A stretch of DNA of 64,000 nt. Source: Pithys albifrons albifrons. Its lineage: Eukaryota > Chordata > Aves > Passeriformes > Thamnophilidae. Of the stretch, positions 48,823 to 62,919 are shown piece by piece (within the stretch, counting starts at the first letter, position 1; each line of letters begins with the position of its first letter). Made by a program: the position numbers and the translations under genes. The notes beneath the pieces are model-generated. The model made no database searches. It saw only the letters and a list, made by a program, of their open reading frames with translations, and was not told the origin of the DNA. The stretch is taken from NCBI RefSeq assembly GCF_047495875.1, contig NC_092461.1, forward strand, positions 66,018,299 to 66,082,298, in the 5' to 3' direction.

Positions 48823-51800
48823 TGCTGAACACTTCACTCTGAGAAAAAAACTCTCCACAGTGTCACTGTGCAAAAATAAATCTTGTACACAACAAGGAGT
48901 CCTTTTGACTGCATGCAAAGGAGGAGGGAGGTGATCTTTTGTAATGAACTATTTTAGCTGAAAATAAATAGAATTTCCATGCATAAAAACCTTTCAATGT
49001 GGACTTGGTGAAAAGGGAGTTGTTGGAGCTGCTCACAAATCCTTGCTTAGAGCAACAAATGCAGTTTCATTTGGCTAAAAGAGGTTGTGTGTCTCCATCC
49101 ATCTCTCCTCCTTTCAAGCCAGCCACCATCCCATTGCCATTGCCATCACAACCATATCCAATGCAGCTGTGTCTTCTGTAAGGCCAGCAGCAGCTGCCAG
49201 GTCCCAAGTAGACCTCTCAAGGGAGTGAGGGCATATGTAAACCTATTCTCTGGAGACCCAGAAGCAGCAGAAGTAATCAACGTTGTGATTTTCCAAGATT
49301 TCCATAAAGACTGAGCTTTAAGTTCCTGTGATATCACATTAAAGCTTGGCTTTCACTAAAATGGAAACAAAATGGTTCCAGCCTTCATGGCAGCAGATAG
49401 TCTTGAAGACAGTAACTGGAAGCACCCCAGAGACTCAAAACCTAGATTGCAAATACAAAAGAAGAGTCTTAAATTTTCTGTTTGCAGTTACATATCTATT
49501 TTAAAAAATCATAGCATCAAGGATCTAAAAAAGGGAAGGAGTGTGGTATTTTGGATGTTATCAGAGTGAGACTGTAAGAGTACTATGAAGCTGCTGCCCT
49601 GACTGATGTTTCTTGCCCATCTGGAGGAGAAGACCCGCTGTGAGCTTTCCATGCGCTCATCAAAGAAATCCAGATAGAACACAGTGGCAGCGGCAGGGTT
49701 TTGAATGAAATTCTCTCTCCTTTGAGTCCTGTGGTTTGTGCAGAACTCCCACAAAGCTGAAAAGAACTGGGGAAGACTGTGTAGGTTTTTTGGTCAGAGC
49801 ATAGCTAGAGAATTCAGGGGTCTTTTGCTGTGTCTCTTCTGTGGGGTCTGGAGCTATAGTGCTGCAGTCTAACTTTCATCACATGGTCAGAGTCACCACC
49901 TCATCTGAACCCAGGACATGGGGGGTGTGTGTGTGAAGGAAAGTTTGCTTGAGAGGGTGGAGGAAAAGGCTCTGTAGTTATTCCCTCCTTATCCATCCCA
50001 TCAGCAGTGCTCACTCTAGCACTACAAGAGGAGAAATAGACCTTCACCCACTTCGGTCAGACCAGCTGCTCATCAGGCATCTCACTCTGTCTTCTGCAAA
50101 AGAGGCCACCAGGATGGCAACAGTGACATTTAGGAGCAGGTGATAGATCACTGGGAATTGCTGAATGCTCCATGGTTTTGATCCACCAAACTGTGGTCAT
50201 GCTTAGACAAGCACAAGGAGAAATGCTGTCAGTTTTCCACTAAATTTCAGAATTTCCTACATTTTTACTAGAGTCATGTTTGCTTGAATATATTTATTTT
50301 TATCCTTCAGGCAAGTATTTCTGCCTCCTGTGAACCTTTTATGTAAATCAATGGAGGTATTTGGCAAGCCATATCAAAACTGCAACTTTACATATCACTG
50401 AAGTGGAAAATAAATGAAAATAATTACTGATGCCTCCCAGTACAGATTTGTTTCAAAATGAAACATGTCGCTCAGAGGGGGTGGTTAGTATATATCTAAA
50501 GATTTCCTTTTAGCTTACACACCATTGGCTCAGATATTTTTATTTCATTCCAGGATGTGTGCTTTCTCTCTTTTGGGGGAGATCAGGGAGTAATGGTGAT
50601 TGTTTGTTCGTTCATTTTAACCATATTGAATGGAATCAAGTCTTCACTTATTTAGTAAACCCAGAAGATGAATATTTGTAGAACCCTCCCTCAAGTCAGA
50701 AATTGGAAATTGTTTGAAAGAAAAAGGAATACACTGCCATGTCAGTAACATCACTAACAGAGCCACTGACTGCACAAACCATATTTTCTACAGGATGGAC
50801 TTCATCAATATTCACAGGGGTCAGTACTAATTTGTTTTCATGTATTTCAGTATAAACCAGTAAAGCATGGTCTGATGACACTGACTTGCACTGACAAGCA
50901 GAGAACTGAGTCCTGCAGTGCCAAGGGCTGCTCCTGAACCATCACCAGTCTGTCATCCTATTTGTTACATACCGGGTGAAAATTTTGTACCACTTCTGCT
51001 TAGTGCCTTTGGACTCTAGGAAACAAATTTTCTATAACTGTTACAGTGCCTAGGCAGTACTTGTAGGAATCACTGCTGTTTCTGGAGCAGAAGGTGGCCA
51101 TGCAAGCCAAACCAAAGACCCTTTTGGCCCTGTATCCTCCCTCTAGACCAGCTGCCCTACACGGCTGCCAAGGGAAGAGGAGGAACAGGTAAGTGGGTCT
51201 TCACTAAACACAGTCACAGTCTTCAGTTATTCTCAGCTTTTAGAGTCAGACATGATTCCTGACTCTTTCATCACCCTCACTGCATTTCTCTTTCAAGTGT
51301 CTCTTGAAGTCATGTGGCATTCACATATCCTTCAAGATAAGGGCTTTCAGATGTACAGCACACTACAGGAAAAGTTGCCTCCTTTCATTTGTTCCAAACC
51401 TAATTTGTTTACTACCTCCTTATCCTTGTACAAGTGAAAATTACTAGGTGTCACTAGTGACAGTGGCAAAATATCAGCCCTCTGCTTCTCTATTTTTTCA
51501 TAGCAATTGTTTCCAGACCTCAGTTATTACAGCCCCACTGATAACTTCAAGCCTGCATAGAGGGGATTTGCCATGAATTCTTATTTAATATTCTGGTGGA
51601 TCTAGATTTTAAACACAACATCAACAGCTGGACTTCTGGGGGGATCTCATCCTACTTGGAATTTCTAAGGTTCTGCAAGTCCAAACTTGTTTATTTCTCC
51701 ACTACCTGCAACCCCAGGATATAAAAATGTAAAGAAAGTTGTGTCTTAGAGACCAACTCCACTTGTATTTAATTTGTTCCCATTTTTACTTTATCTTTTG

Positions 51801-54800
51801 CTGCAGGGTGAAAATGAATGAGTTTTTTGGAACAGCACTTTGATTGCATTCTTATAGCATCTCACCATGTGCTCATAGTACACAAGTCCTGGAATAGTGT
51901 CTAGTATGAAAAAAATGTCCATCCTTTATACCTCTCCACATGTCACAACCTTTGTAAAGCTTTTAAACAAAGTAAAAGTATTAACTACTATCTAAACTTT
52001 GCTTCCTGTGGATAGAAAATCTCTGAAGAGACAGTACCCTGAAGTTAGGAAGATGAAATTATATGAGAAAGGCAGAATACTGTGAACATGGGAGATGTGG
52101 CAATGAAAGAAAAAGTGAAACAATAAGTTTTCTGTTACATTTAGCAAAGCAAACTTCTCCAAAATTTCTTCTACTGTATCCTGATGGGAAGCTTATCAGT
52201 GTTTGTTGTGTTGCTGCTGAGCCCATTTACATAATTCTGATGTTGAACAAAAAACAACCAACCACCAAAAACTAACCAAACCCCCAAGATAACAGCATTA
52301 GCTGTTCTGCTTCACAAAATTTCCCATCATGGCAGTGTAACAGCCCTTTAGATTGTAAAAGTTGGGCTGTGCATTACTCATTGAAGGAATGCAGTCAGCT
52401 CATGACTGAAAGTGAAAAAAGGTAGATAAAAAAATGACAAGTTCAAGTTGGTGGTTTGCTGCATTTAACATGCACAAAAAGCATTTCTAGTTGTTTAAAG
52501 GATGCAAGATCTGCTTCACATGCAACAACACTGAATGGCAAAGAAATCAGAAGGGTTCAAAGTCTTCACCTGTGTCACATCTTCCAGGGCTGTCTGCTGA
52601 GGTGACAGATTTCTCAAAAGGATGCAATACACACAGAAATCAACAGATGTTTCATTGTTAGTAAGATGTTCCTGCCAACGGTTATTTCACATTTCTTTTA
52701 ATATGTCAACCAGCCGAGATTCAAAGAAGTCTGCCTTAAAAACACAGCCTCCAGAGTTGGGAAAGGTGTCATGAAGTTGCTCTCTGGGTTTGTATACCAC
52801 CTCCCAAATACACAAAACAAAGGAGAAAACGATTTTTGCCTGTGGTTACCAGAATCACATTAGTAATGCTGGTGACATAAATGAACATTCACTACACTGA
52901 AATCCTTGATTATTTGCCCCTGTTTATGCCAGTGGCATGGATACTTTCTGACTGGCCCAGGGCATTTTGAGTACACCCAGATTTGAGATACTGCTGCTGA
53001 GGGAAAACTGCAGCCTGACAACTAACTGCATGGAAAGGCCTTTCATTCATGTATTTATTTTCAACAATGTGATTGTCCAATAAAGTTGTCTGCCGTTAAA
53101 AGCTAATTATCTGAAAATCATATTCTGATACTATTACAGAATTTGTAGTATGTAAAATTTCCAATTTAAAAAAAATCATCAAAGAGGACTAATTTGCAAA
53201 ATCTCGTATAAGCATACAAGCTTATTTCCTGATTGTTTTTTTCTTTCTTCCTAAACCTGGCATCTCACAGATGTGCCTTCTGCATTAACTTCAAAGAAAA
53301 GAAATGCACTACTACAAAGGGTTGCAGTTTTCTCTAGTTTGTTTTTTTTATTCTATATTCACACGCAAAGCTGGCAACCCTTAGAGGTAGATACCAAATA
53401 AATCTAACCAAGGTAATAGCAACGTTCACTTATTTTGTTAGTTTAACAAATGTTCCTGAGCTGATTTGCCTAGAATATCATTGCAAAACAAACAAGCTCA
53501 AAGTGGTGCAAGAAGCCAAAGTAAAATACTTCAAACATTTGAATTAATTTTATAACAGATGGCAGGAATTTACTAGGAAGGTTATTTATATGTTCTGAGG
53601 CAATACTGTTCAGACACAACTTATATCTGGAACAGAGAAAATCTAAGTTATTTTCATTGTCTTTTAAGACAGTTCAAATGGAATTTATTTGCCTTACTCA
53701 CTCAGCAAACTGGATAAGTGGTCTAGCTCTTTAAATGCAGTTGTTCCAGTTTCACAGGAGAGAGGCTATAAAATGGGGGTGCTTCGTTAAAATACCACGG
53801 CTGGCACCTCTCAGAGGCTCAGGAATGGAATATTCACTGAGTAAGTAACACATTATAAATTATAATTGAGATTCAGTTCTCCCAGGGAGAAGAGAAGGTA
53901 ACTTGTCATTTGAAGTGTTGTGAGTTTCTGAGAGTGGACTAGGAGTTTAGGGGGTATAATGATATCATTAAGAAATGCCCTTGCAAAGCAAGCAAAATTA
54001 CACTGTGCTGTTTCTTGAAAACCACAGGAACTCTTTATTGTTCTGTCAGCAGCAGTTCAAAGAGCTATGTGACCCCATTAACATTCACTAAGGCATGTAT
54101 AACACATTGGAGGAGGGAAATTTCTTGAATAGTTAATTATATTTTGTGTGTTTGAATACCTAACACTGTTAGGCGTATGAGCTCAGCACCTGGTTTACCT
54201 CTCAGCTTTATTTGTCTTTTAATATTTAGAGGAGAAAGCAGTATCAAAGGTAGAGAAAGAGGTTGGGAAGTGGGAAAAGTAGATAATGGCTGGCTGATTT
54301 GATAGCTGTGGTTGGACTGCTGTAGTATTTGCAGTCCTTCTTGTATGAGCAGCAATTGTTATTAGATGGCCAGAAAACCCTTTGAACCCACATGTCCATG
54401 TCAGGTAGGAATATGTGGGGTGAAACACAGTATAAACATAACCTAGACTCTTGTGGAGAAACTGGGTTTATCTCATTTTCAATAAGACCCAGCTCTTCTA
54501 GCTAAAATATGTATTTATTTCTGTGTAAAGTTTTTCAAGAGGGTCTTTCACACATGGGGCCAAAGTGACTAGTCTCCATGCTGCAGTGATTGTTGACTCA
54601 GTTTAAGCAGAGACAATGGCCAGCAATAGAAACTGAAGTTTAACTGGTTAGTTTTGAGTGTGAATGTTTATATTTATTTTTTTTTTAGGGAGTGAGTAAT
54701 GGATCTTTTCTCCAGTGTTAGTGGAAAGCCCACTCAGATTGATTAATTAAGTCAGAAGCTTTATCTGAGCCAATTAATTAATTTCAGTTACACTACAGAT

Positions 54801-57800
54801 TCAGGAATCCTTATCTCTAAAGAGACTGTTCCCTTGCAGCTTTCTTCACACTTAGCAATAGGTTTGATAAACTATATGATAAAGGAGAGGACCGTCACAA
54901 GGAAGTTAATGCTATCTGTGCTATATGGAGGAGATGTTATTTCCTGAGATACTTTTAAATTCAGGTTTTTTGTATTTCTAAGTGACATCAAACAAAGTTA
55001 GGACTGTCAGTGGGACTCTTCATGGAACTTCATACAGATGTTAGACTAGGGCCCTTTGTAACTACCTCAGATGTCCATTTACATAGTCATTCCCACCAAC
55101 CCACAAGAAACCATCTTTTCCAGGCACTGGGCTCATTTACTGAGCATATTCACTAATTCAAAGCTGCTTCTAAATAATCTTGGAAAATAGAAGAGTAAAA
55201 TTTATATTACCCTATAAGCTTAGGCAAGCTTGACTTCCATTTTCAGTTCATTGAGTGCTCTCCTGTTATGCTCTGTAATTCTTACACAGTGATCAAGTAT
55301 TTTGCCCATCACATATATATTCATACTTCTGCCTTTCTTCTGAAAAACTGTCAATTTAATGACCTTCTAAATGTAAATTGAAGAATACATGCCTTGTAAT
55401 TGTACTTGTATTAGCTATGTTTTTTCTTAGCTGCATTTTTATTGCATGCAGATTGGAGTTAGTCAGAAAACCTCATCTGAAATGGAAATAATTTTTGTTA
55501 CACTTTAACCATACTATAAACTGGTTCTGCTGCAAACAGTTTGAAACAGTGGGAGTGTTCCCTGAGTGAGAAGCAGAATGCACATCCAAAACATCTAATA
55601 CGTGTCTACCAGAAAGGGATGGAAAACACATGCTGAAATAGTTATAGGAAGTTTTGAATTACAGAACAGTATAGAGATGGATGAATTTTCCCTGAAATAC
55701 TTTTTTCCTCAGAAAATGCCCATTTGTTGAAATCAAAGCTTAGTGAGGGGGCAAAGGGTAGAGATGAGGGGAGAAGGAGTAGGCTGAACATTTCACCTGA
55801 TGTTTTCATCTTTTCTTGGAAGACTGTAATGTTTGAGGTTGACATTTTTGCATCAAGGAACCCCTGCAATTCAGTAATGTTTATTTCTAGTGTTAAGTTC
55901 TACACAGTTAGGGAGAGACATAAAAAAATTTGAGAACAAAAAAGTTCTTCAAGATCACTAGGCAAATGTTCTAATTGACGTACAGAGTTTCCAAAAAGTG
56001 CTGAAACATTGAGGGATATTTTTGCAAGCCTAGAAAAGTCTTATGAAGTGGAAAATCACTTTGTGACCTCATATAATAGAGCTGGAATTACAACTTCCAT
56101 CAAGGCAATGGCAAAAGACCCCTTTGCATCAGTTGGGACTTCACCTCAAACTTCCTGAAAGATTTATGGTCTCTTTTCACCATGCTGACCATACACACAT
56201 TGACCAACCAAATAGGTATGACCATAAAAAGTTTGAGGAATTTATAAATTCCTTTGTTGAAGAGGAGATAATAATAATAGATGAGGCTTTAAAAAGAATT
56301 CTTCTGTGTGGTACAAAAGTCCTGCTTTTCTGCACATAATCAGGTCAAACAACAAGCAGGCAAATATTTCTCAAAATCATTGCCCTTCTGCAGAATTTTT
56401 GAATGTTGGTGACTGCAGCTCTTTCTTAAAATTTTGCACCAGAAATTATTACCTTGCCTAGAGCAGCAGAGTGAACAGAGTCTTGCCAAGAGCCCTCTTC
56501 TGCACTATGTGAACTGAGCTGATGGCTCTTCCACAGCAGCAGTGAGAGACACACAGCCAGTTACACTGACGCAGCATGTCCTTGAAGGCATGTGCTAAGG
56601 AGAGCGCTGCAAACAGGAGATTTAAGGCAGAAACTGATCTTCAACTGTCACAGTTGCTTTCCCAGGCAACATGAATTTCAGTCCTGCAGTTGTTAGTGAA
56701 GACTCCAGCACAAATCCTCTCCTAGAAAGAGCCAAATTCTTATCTACCTGTGCTCGGGATAATCCGTGCCACATAGTGTACAGTCGTGCTGGAGTGATGA
56801 CTCCTCATCTTGCTTTGACTCCATGTCCCTGTCCACAGGTACCTCCATCACCACCCCACACCTCAAACAAAATAGTATCCATTCCACCTCTGTTGTCACG
56901 TAGCTCTCACTGAAATGTCACTACTCATATATCTTTCAGATATGCAATACCTTTTATATTTTTGCATAATCACTTTATATATTTCTCATAGCAAGAAGTA
57001 ATCTGTAGTAAGCACTCTCTTCAGGAAGCATTCACTCAGTTTCCATGCTAAAAAAGAAAAAGCTTTCAGAGTTGTAAAAGAAGTTAAACAGATTACAGAA
57101 GCATCACTCCCAAAATTCTATGAAATTAATGAGGACAAGGATAATGTAAATTAATGCAAGTAAATTAGACCATGTTCACATTTTATGAGAGAAAGAAAAG
57201 CTCAACATACAACATGATTTATTTATGCATGTGTTGGTGGGAAGGTTCAAGCATGACTGGTGTTAGCTCTAGATGCCTTTTTACTGTCTTCTAGTAAGAA
57301 ACAGCTACCTTCTGTCCTAAGCAGGCAGTGAATTTAACTTCCATGTTTCCTTGCCAGGACTGAAAGAGTATTTTCTTCCTTTCTAATGCTTATCAGCAAC
57401 TTGAGATCTTTATTAAAATGTGGTAACAGGCATAAAAAAAAGACTTTCCACTTAACATATCCACATTGCAGCTTATCCTTTCCTCACAGACAAAACCCCC
57501 AGAGCATCCAACTGGTAAACGTGGTAGAGCTGATCAATTCTACTAAGCAGCTAATTCCAGTTTTCAAGTGACAAATGTGAGTCTACAGCCTCCTATGCTT
57601 TTCTTTTTCCTTGTTCCAGTCAGCTCCCTAGAGATGGTAGGCACACAATGAGCATAGGCCTTCTCTCGCAGAAGCAAAGTCTGTTTATGTACCTTTTTTA
57701 TTTCTTAATATAAAATGAGTCAATCCCTCTTCTTGTCTCCTGTAATTTCAAAGGCACCCTCACTGGCAGCTCAGAGAGTACTCCCTCTACATATCGCAAC

Positions 57801-58754
57801 AGCTGTTGGAGACAGATAGCATGAGCATTTCTGGAATGATTCAAAATGGCCTTCTTTCAGTGGATACTAAATGCTCATGATTAGCTGTGATTTCATATGC
57901 AGCCATCCAGCACAGGTCTCTAACATGAAGCACATTTTTTAACTTCAAGGATTATATGCTATTTTATATTTTGGACATGTTTTATACTATAGCTCCTCCT
58001 TCTGAAATACAACATGAAAAATATTTGGTTGCATAATACAGTGTTAAGAGACAAGTAATTTGTTGAATAATTTAACTGACATTAAGTTTCTTGATCCCAC
58101 ATAATTACAGTAGGAGGAAATTTTTTTTAAAAATTGACTTTTTAAACCTGTTGTTCATGTTAAAGATCCATCTAATTCTAAACAGGCTGAGTTTTCCATA
58201 ATCTGTCATCCCATCCCAGATTTTGAAGTGGGATTTTTTTCAGAAGATTTTTATCTATACTAGTATCTGATTAAAGTGTTCTTAAGTCAAGCATCATCAA
58301 TTTCCTTTCATTTTCCTCTACTCACAGAAATATAAACTTCAATTTCTTGCTGGATTATGATAAACTGAAGATAATTAAGGAAAAAAAATAAAGAACTTTA
58401 ATGGATTTCCTAATGTATTTTGTTTGTCAAATCTTCTGTCAAGTTACTACCTATAAAAATCTGGAGACAAATTCCTGTTTGCAGGTCTCTGTTGCTCCCT
58501 GATGTTACTGCTATTTGCTGAAATTACTGTGAATTTGATTCAAAGCCTTATTGAACCCTAAAAATCACTCCTAAAATGATTGATCATTCTAACAAAGTAG
58601 TCATAGAGCTCCTTTTTTAAGAGTTACTTTTATATCATCACATATAAGTAGAACTGCGTGTGACAGAACTATCAGAGAAAGAAAGAATACAGGAAATAAG
58701 CATTCACTCTACTTGTTTCAGTACCTTGAGACAGCCTTGGGGCAAGTTAGCCTT
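48823..58754. other. Unassigned stretch of large intron
   Basis: About 10 kb with no recognised gene, RNA or interspersed repeat. A GT-rich tract (GGGGTGTGTGTGTG) lies near 49921 and an AATTAATTAATTT-type palindromic stretch near 54770. All open frames are under about 85 codons. Confidence 0.4.
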
Positions 58755-58860
58755 TGTGAGGCAGCACTAGGAGCACTGGATTGCAAATCTGATCTTCAGA
58801 TCAGTTTTGAATCCAGCTTGCTGATTTGTGCCACAGTCCACTTAGCTAGGTCTTGGTAGC
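58755..58860 (+). mobile_element. Possible tRNA-derived SINE relic (MIR/CORE-SINE-like)
   Basis: The order TAGGAGCACTGGATTG, then TCAGTTTTGAATCCAGC, then GTGCCAC and CCACTTAGCTAGG follows the MIR layout: GAGCAC...GGATT, the B-box-like GTTCGAATCC, TGCCAC, ACTTACTAGCTG. The tRNA T-arm equivalent does not pair, so it is not a functional tRNA. Ancient MIR copies do occur in birds, but at this divergence chance similarity is possible. Confidence 0.35.
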
Positions 58861-61839
58861 CCATGGCCTTCTGGCTTGGTTTTCACAAAGGAATGGTAGT
58901 TGTGGTCTGACCTGCTGTTTTGAAGGTTTGGGAATATTTCTGGCTGCTATTGGAGAAGTTGTTGCATTTCAATTCAGAGTACTAGATGGGGGAATTTATA
59001 AATTACTAAATAACATGCATGAACACAAACTGTAGCACATAGCTGTGGTGTTGGATAAGTCAGAAGCAAACAGTGTTTCTCTATACACATTGGTAGAAGC
59101 ACCCTAAAATCAAAAGTCCTGTCTGGAGGCAAAGGCACTGCATTCTCAGAGCAGAAGCCTACCAGTGTAAAATAAAAAAGTAAAAGACTGGGCTTCACTG
59201 GACACTCAGGTTATATACTAAAACACTTCCCCTGATTATTAGAGGTCTTCAAATGCAGTGGTTAGTAGCAAACATCCTGCATACAAACAAGTGACCACTT
59301 GTTACATGCTTTACCTGCTTCATGATTGCAACTTGGGTTTCTTACCTGTGCTATTGAACTCTGATGCTTCTAAACTGCTAGGCAAAATGCTAAAAGGTTA
59401 GTCTCTGGTTAACTTAAGCCACAATTTAATTTTGTCTACTATCACAGGATAATTATAAGCTCAGCATGACATAGAGAGAACCATAATTTCACAGATGAAG
59501 AAAACAGGGTAAAGAAATATGCTGTGAAGGGGAAAAGTTGTTCACATTAAGGGAATAAGGATTAGAAGTCAAAACTCATCAAATAATTGACAAAATAGAT
59601 TGGTTTTACACACATCTCTTTCCCCTCCTTTCCAACCACATGACAATCTTGTATTTAATGTGTTAAAACTCAAAAGATCAATAAGGAAGGAGCAGGACAT
59701 GAGTTCAAAGCATAAAATAGCAGAGCTAGTTAATCAGAGATAGTTTAGGCACTAAGAACACATTTGTCCTTGCGCAGCTGTGACATAATGAGAATTGCCA
59801 TACTGTACAAATACTTGTTCAGCAACTAAACTGTTGTTTAAAGTGAAGACATAAGACTATATTTAGGTCATTAAATAAAAACAGTTGAGAAACAGAATAG
59901 GTGCTCTGTTGAGTTATAATGAACTGTCTTGTGTGATGCAATACTTACAGAAAGTCATACAAAATAAGGAGTAATACAGAGCAAAATGTGCATTCAGATG
60001 TGTGGTGATGTAATTTTACAGTATTTGGAACTGATCAGCCTATATAATAGTAATATATTAATTTCTGCATCCAAGTCTATTAGGTTTGACTAGTGTTTGT
60101 TTTACAAAACAAGATGAATTAACATATGCATGTGTGTAATGCTTGTTTTCTGCACTTAATGATAATGCATCACAGCAGCAATTTGAGGAAAAATAAACTG
60201 AATGCAAATACAAAGAAATGGACTGACAACATATTAATTGGCTGAAAGCAATTTGAAAATAAGAAAAATTCCAAATGCATAAATTGTTAAATACTATTTA
60301 TTTTTAAGCCATTCTATATTTCAGAATGTGATGATCTGAGAAACTGAATGAGATAAGAGTTTAAGAAACTGTGGGGAAATGGTTCAGTTATGGCATTAAA
60401 ATTACAGTTACATAGAGAGAGACTAAAAGTTCCTGGCTCAGATACCCACATGTGAACATATGGGTTCGATTCCAGTAGAAATTGTAAGGGAGAATTATTT
60501 TCCATCCTCTCATCCACTTGCCTAGACTTATACAGGACTAAATATAACCCCAAATCTCTTTTTATAAAGGAGGACTGAGATAGCCTTGTAATCTGCTTGT
60601 CTGAGGATCTGACCATTCCCAATGCCTTAGCTATGGGAAATAACAAGGAACTGAAGCAATCTCAATTTTTTTCAGACATCATCATCTCGAGGGCAGGACC
60701 TGACTGGTTTGGTATCGGTGGCCTCCAATGCAACTCATATTGTAGGTCTTATATCCAACTACATTTTACACAAATTTTACATTAGGATAGCAATAGTTCT
60801 TTTAAATTAATAACAGAAAAAGTGCCAGTGAAGGTACTTCAACAGCAATGGTGAGAGCCAAAAAAACCCAAAAGTAAAAAGCCTCCACCGTCACTCTTTG
60901 CTGAATATGTGCTTTATAAGCATGAATGACTTGCTTCTAAGCCTGCTAGGTTGGAGTGCAGCATTCACAACTCCTACATCTCATCAACCCAGTAATTAGT
61001 TAAGTTTAGGATGTTATTCCAATTTGCACTTTTAGAGAGAGTTATATTTCTAGTAATCCTGGAGAAGACAACAGTAACTTGACTTTAAGTAAGAAATGAA
61101 ATGCCCACACAGACACAAGAAAGGCAACCTCCCTAAATTGCCCTGCACTGGACATAAGGCTAATGACACAGTCATAAGACTGGGCTTGGTACTCCCAGGC
61201 TTCAGTGCTTCCAGAAACATTGTTGCCAACAACTGCAAATAAATTGTAGGCAGACAACCTGGCAGTGCTGTGGCCAGAAATCAGGTGAGATGAAGGCTGG
61301 ACTGACCTCTTACCAAACAGATGGAAAAACAAAATTTCGACAGGCACAAGGACACTTTGCTAGAACTTGTTTTCCTTGTGAATGTCACTTGGCTTTATCT
61401 TCCTCCTGACTGCAGGGGTTTTTTTGAATCAAAGAATGTTATTCGGTATGAAGTGATAGTATCAGCAGGAGAAGATAAGGTATTGTCATAAGGACTAATT
61501 GCACAGCTTGACTTTCTAATTTGTTAGAATAGATGAAAATTCCTCACAAGGGGAACAAAGGCTTAAAGCTGTTGGCAGATTTTTCTACCTAATTTTTGAA
61601 TAATAACCTGAAGTAGAGACAATTGGGATTTAATAGTGGACAGTTTTAGTACAAAAAATAGTTGAACAATCTTCTCTTTCTAGTGCATAAGTTAAAACAA
61701 ACACACACATCCCAGAGAAAATTATTCTTGAGGTATTTGTGACTGTAGGATTTCTGGTAAGTACTGAAAATTAAACAAAACCACGATTACTTACATTATC
61801 TCTCTTTTAAAGTATGTAGCTACATGAAATGTGGTCCTT
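58861..61839. other. Unassigned stretch of large intron
   Basis: No gene or repeat family recognised. Strongly AT-rich around 60000-60300. Confidence 0.45.
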
Positions 61840-61945
61840 GGGCAACCTGGTATAAGACTGAAGTCAGCCTTGCTTTGAGCAGAGGGTTGGACAAACTGGA
61901 TCTCCAGAGCTCCTTCAAACCTAAACAGACCTTGGATTCTGTCTC
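61840..61945 (+). mobile_element. CR1 LINE 3' end, sense, short
   Basis: A last-100-base CR1 signature: GGGCAACCTGGTATAAGACT, CCTTGCTTTGAGCAGAGGGT, TGGACAAACTGGATCTCCAG, AGCTCCTTCAAACCTAAACA, then the degraded GATTCTGTCTCAT terminus. It lies about 800 bp from the CLVS1 exon. Confidence 0.82.
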
Positions 61946-62744
61946 ATGCCCTCAATTTGTAAGGTTATGTCAGACTACTTTTAGATGTAAAAATCCATCT
62001 CAGGTTTAACAGCAGAGATGGACTCAGACTTTAGTGGAAAGGGCTGAAGTCCTTTCTGAGCACCACAGTTTATCCTTATCCTCAGGTTGCCCCATCCACA
62101 GGTTGCCCCACCAGACCCCGGATGGCTTATCCTCACTTTATTCCAAACCCTGTAACAGCACAGTTTTAGCTTGCTCCTATGTATCTGCAAGAACCAAGTG
62201 GATTTGCAACCCCTAAACAGTCTGAACCATAAATGTAACGGGATCCGTTGTGACAAATAAAGGCAGTCAGAATGAGGGCAAAACAGGGAGCCTGTCCTCC
62301 CTCTTCTTCTTTTCTCTCCAACTCAAATGCATCCACGTGAACACAACAGCGCACTTCCATCTGCTGAGGGAGCTGCTCTCTTCTTCTGTCATCCTCCCTC
62401 TGTAAACACATGTGGTTGCATGTGGACTGCACACTCCAGAAGGCAGATGCTGCTAGATTTTAATCCCTCCCAAATTCTCTGAGGGATTAAACCTCAAATC
62501 TCTATCCCTCCTTCTTTTAATGCTGCAGTAAGTAACACACATGTTGGTTACATTGATTTGCAGCTGAAATAGAAGTGAAAGACAGCAAAAATGAGATGTC
62601 TGAAAATCAATCTCTGCTGCAAGTGGATGGGACATTAAAGCATTCTGGATTTTTTTCTCTACTCTTCACTTTGCCCAGTAAGTGATGAGGCAAAAATCAC
62701 TGTATCAATAAAAGTTGCAAGTACATGTGTTACCCTTCACTTAC
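61946..62744. other. Unassigned intron next to CLVS1 exon
   Basis: No repeat recognised apart from a direct duplication of CACAGGTTGCCCCA-like sequence near 62085-62112. It ends at the 5' splice site of the CLVS1 exon, which reads TTACCTG on the plus strand at 62741-62747. Confidence 0.5.
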
Positions 62745-62919
62745 CTGTAACCCTTCAATGGCCAGTTTGAGGATAGATGGTGTAAGCTTGGAGGCTTGTT
62801 TGAAGGAGAAGTTGCTCCAGTCTATAATTAGAATGAATCCATTTATCTGAAGCTCCTGATCTTCAATGAGCACTTCTAAGGAAAGTAGAATAGCCCGGAG
62901 GATATCTATGAAGGAGTTT
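62745..62919 (-). CDS. CLVS1: CLVS1 internal coding exon (CRAL-TRIO domain, first of three in window)
   Basis: Read on the minus strand, this 175 bp block encodes one leftover base of an Arg codon plus 58 codons, from [16 protein letters not shown] through [15 protein letters not shown] to KLAIEGLQ. The acceptor is TTTGGCTTTAG after a long pyrimidine run and the donor is ACAG|GTAAGT; the exon enters in phase 2 and leaves in phase 0. The sequence is the middle of a CRAL-TRIO (Sec14-like) lipid-binding domain and fits clavesins. From family knowledge, clavesins are neuronal proteins of clathrin-coated and endosomal membranes that bind PtdIns(3,5)P2 and influence late endosome/lysosome morphology. 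By my recollection of human CLVS1 (354 residues) this is about residues 153-210. The preceding exon, with the CRAL-TRIO N-lobe and start codon, lies above 64000. Clavesin 2 is the main alternative for this exon alone; the downstream exon settles it for CLVS1. Confidence 0.95.

Larger units (their letters stand above)
15863..62744 (-). other. CLVS1: CLVS1 large intron, about 46.9 kb
   Basis: The intron runs from the GT donor at 62744-62743 to the AG acceptor at 15864-15863, and both flanking exons are in phase 0. It carries most of the mobile elements listed here: CR1 fragments in both orientations, a solo-LTR-like insertion, a SINE dimer, a single SINE copy, a poly(A) tract and microsatellites. 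I found no additional exon that would fit between residues 210 and 211 of the family protein, and none is expected because the two exons are contiguous in the protein. Confidence 0.92.

Noticed and set aside
48680..48934. Open frames with poly-Asp (plus) and poly-Ser (minus) runs
   Set aside because: They come from the (ATG)n tail of SINE copy 4 translated in different frames.
49509..49754. 81-codon minus-strand frame including NPAAATVFYLDFFDERME, considered as a possible exon
   Set aside because: No family recognised and no convincing splice sites around it; left unannotated.
60440..60480. tRNA-like B box GGGTTCGATTCCAG with an upstream TGGCTCAG
   Set aside because: The spacing between the two boxes is too short for a tRNA and no cloverleaf can be drawn; likely chance.
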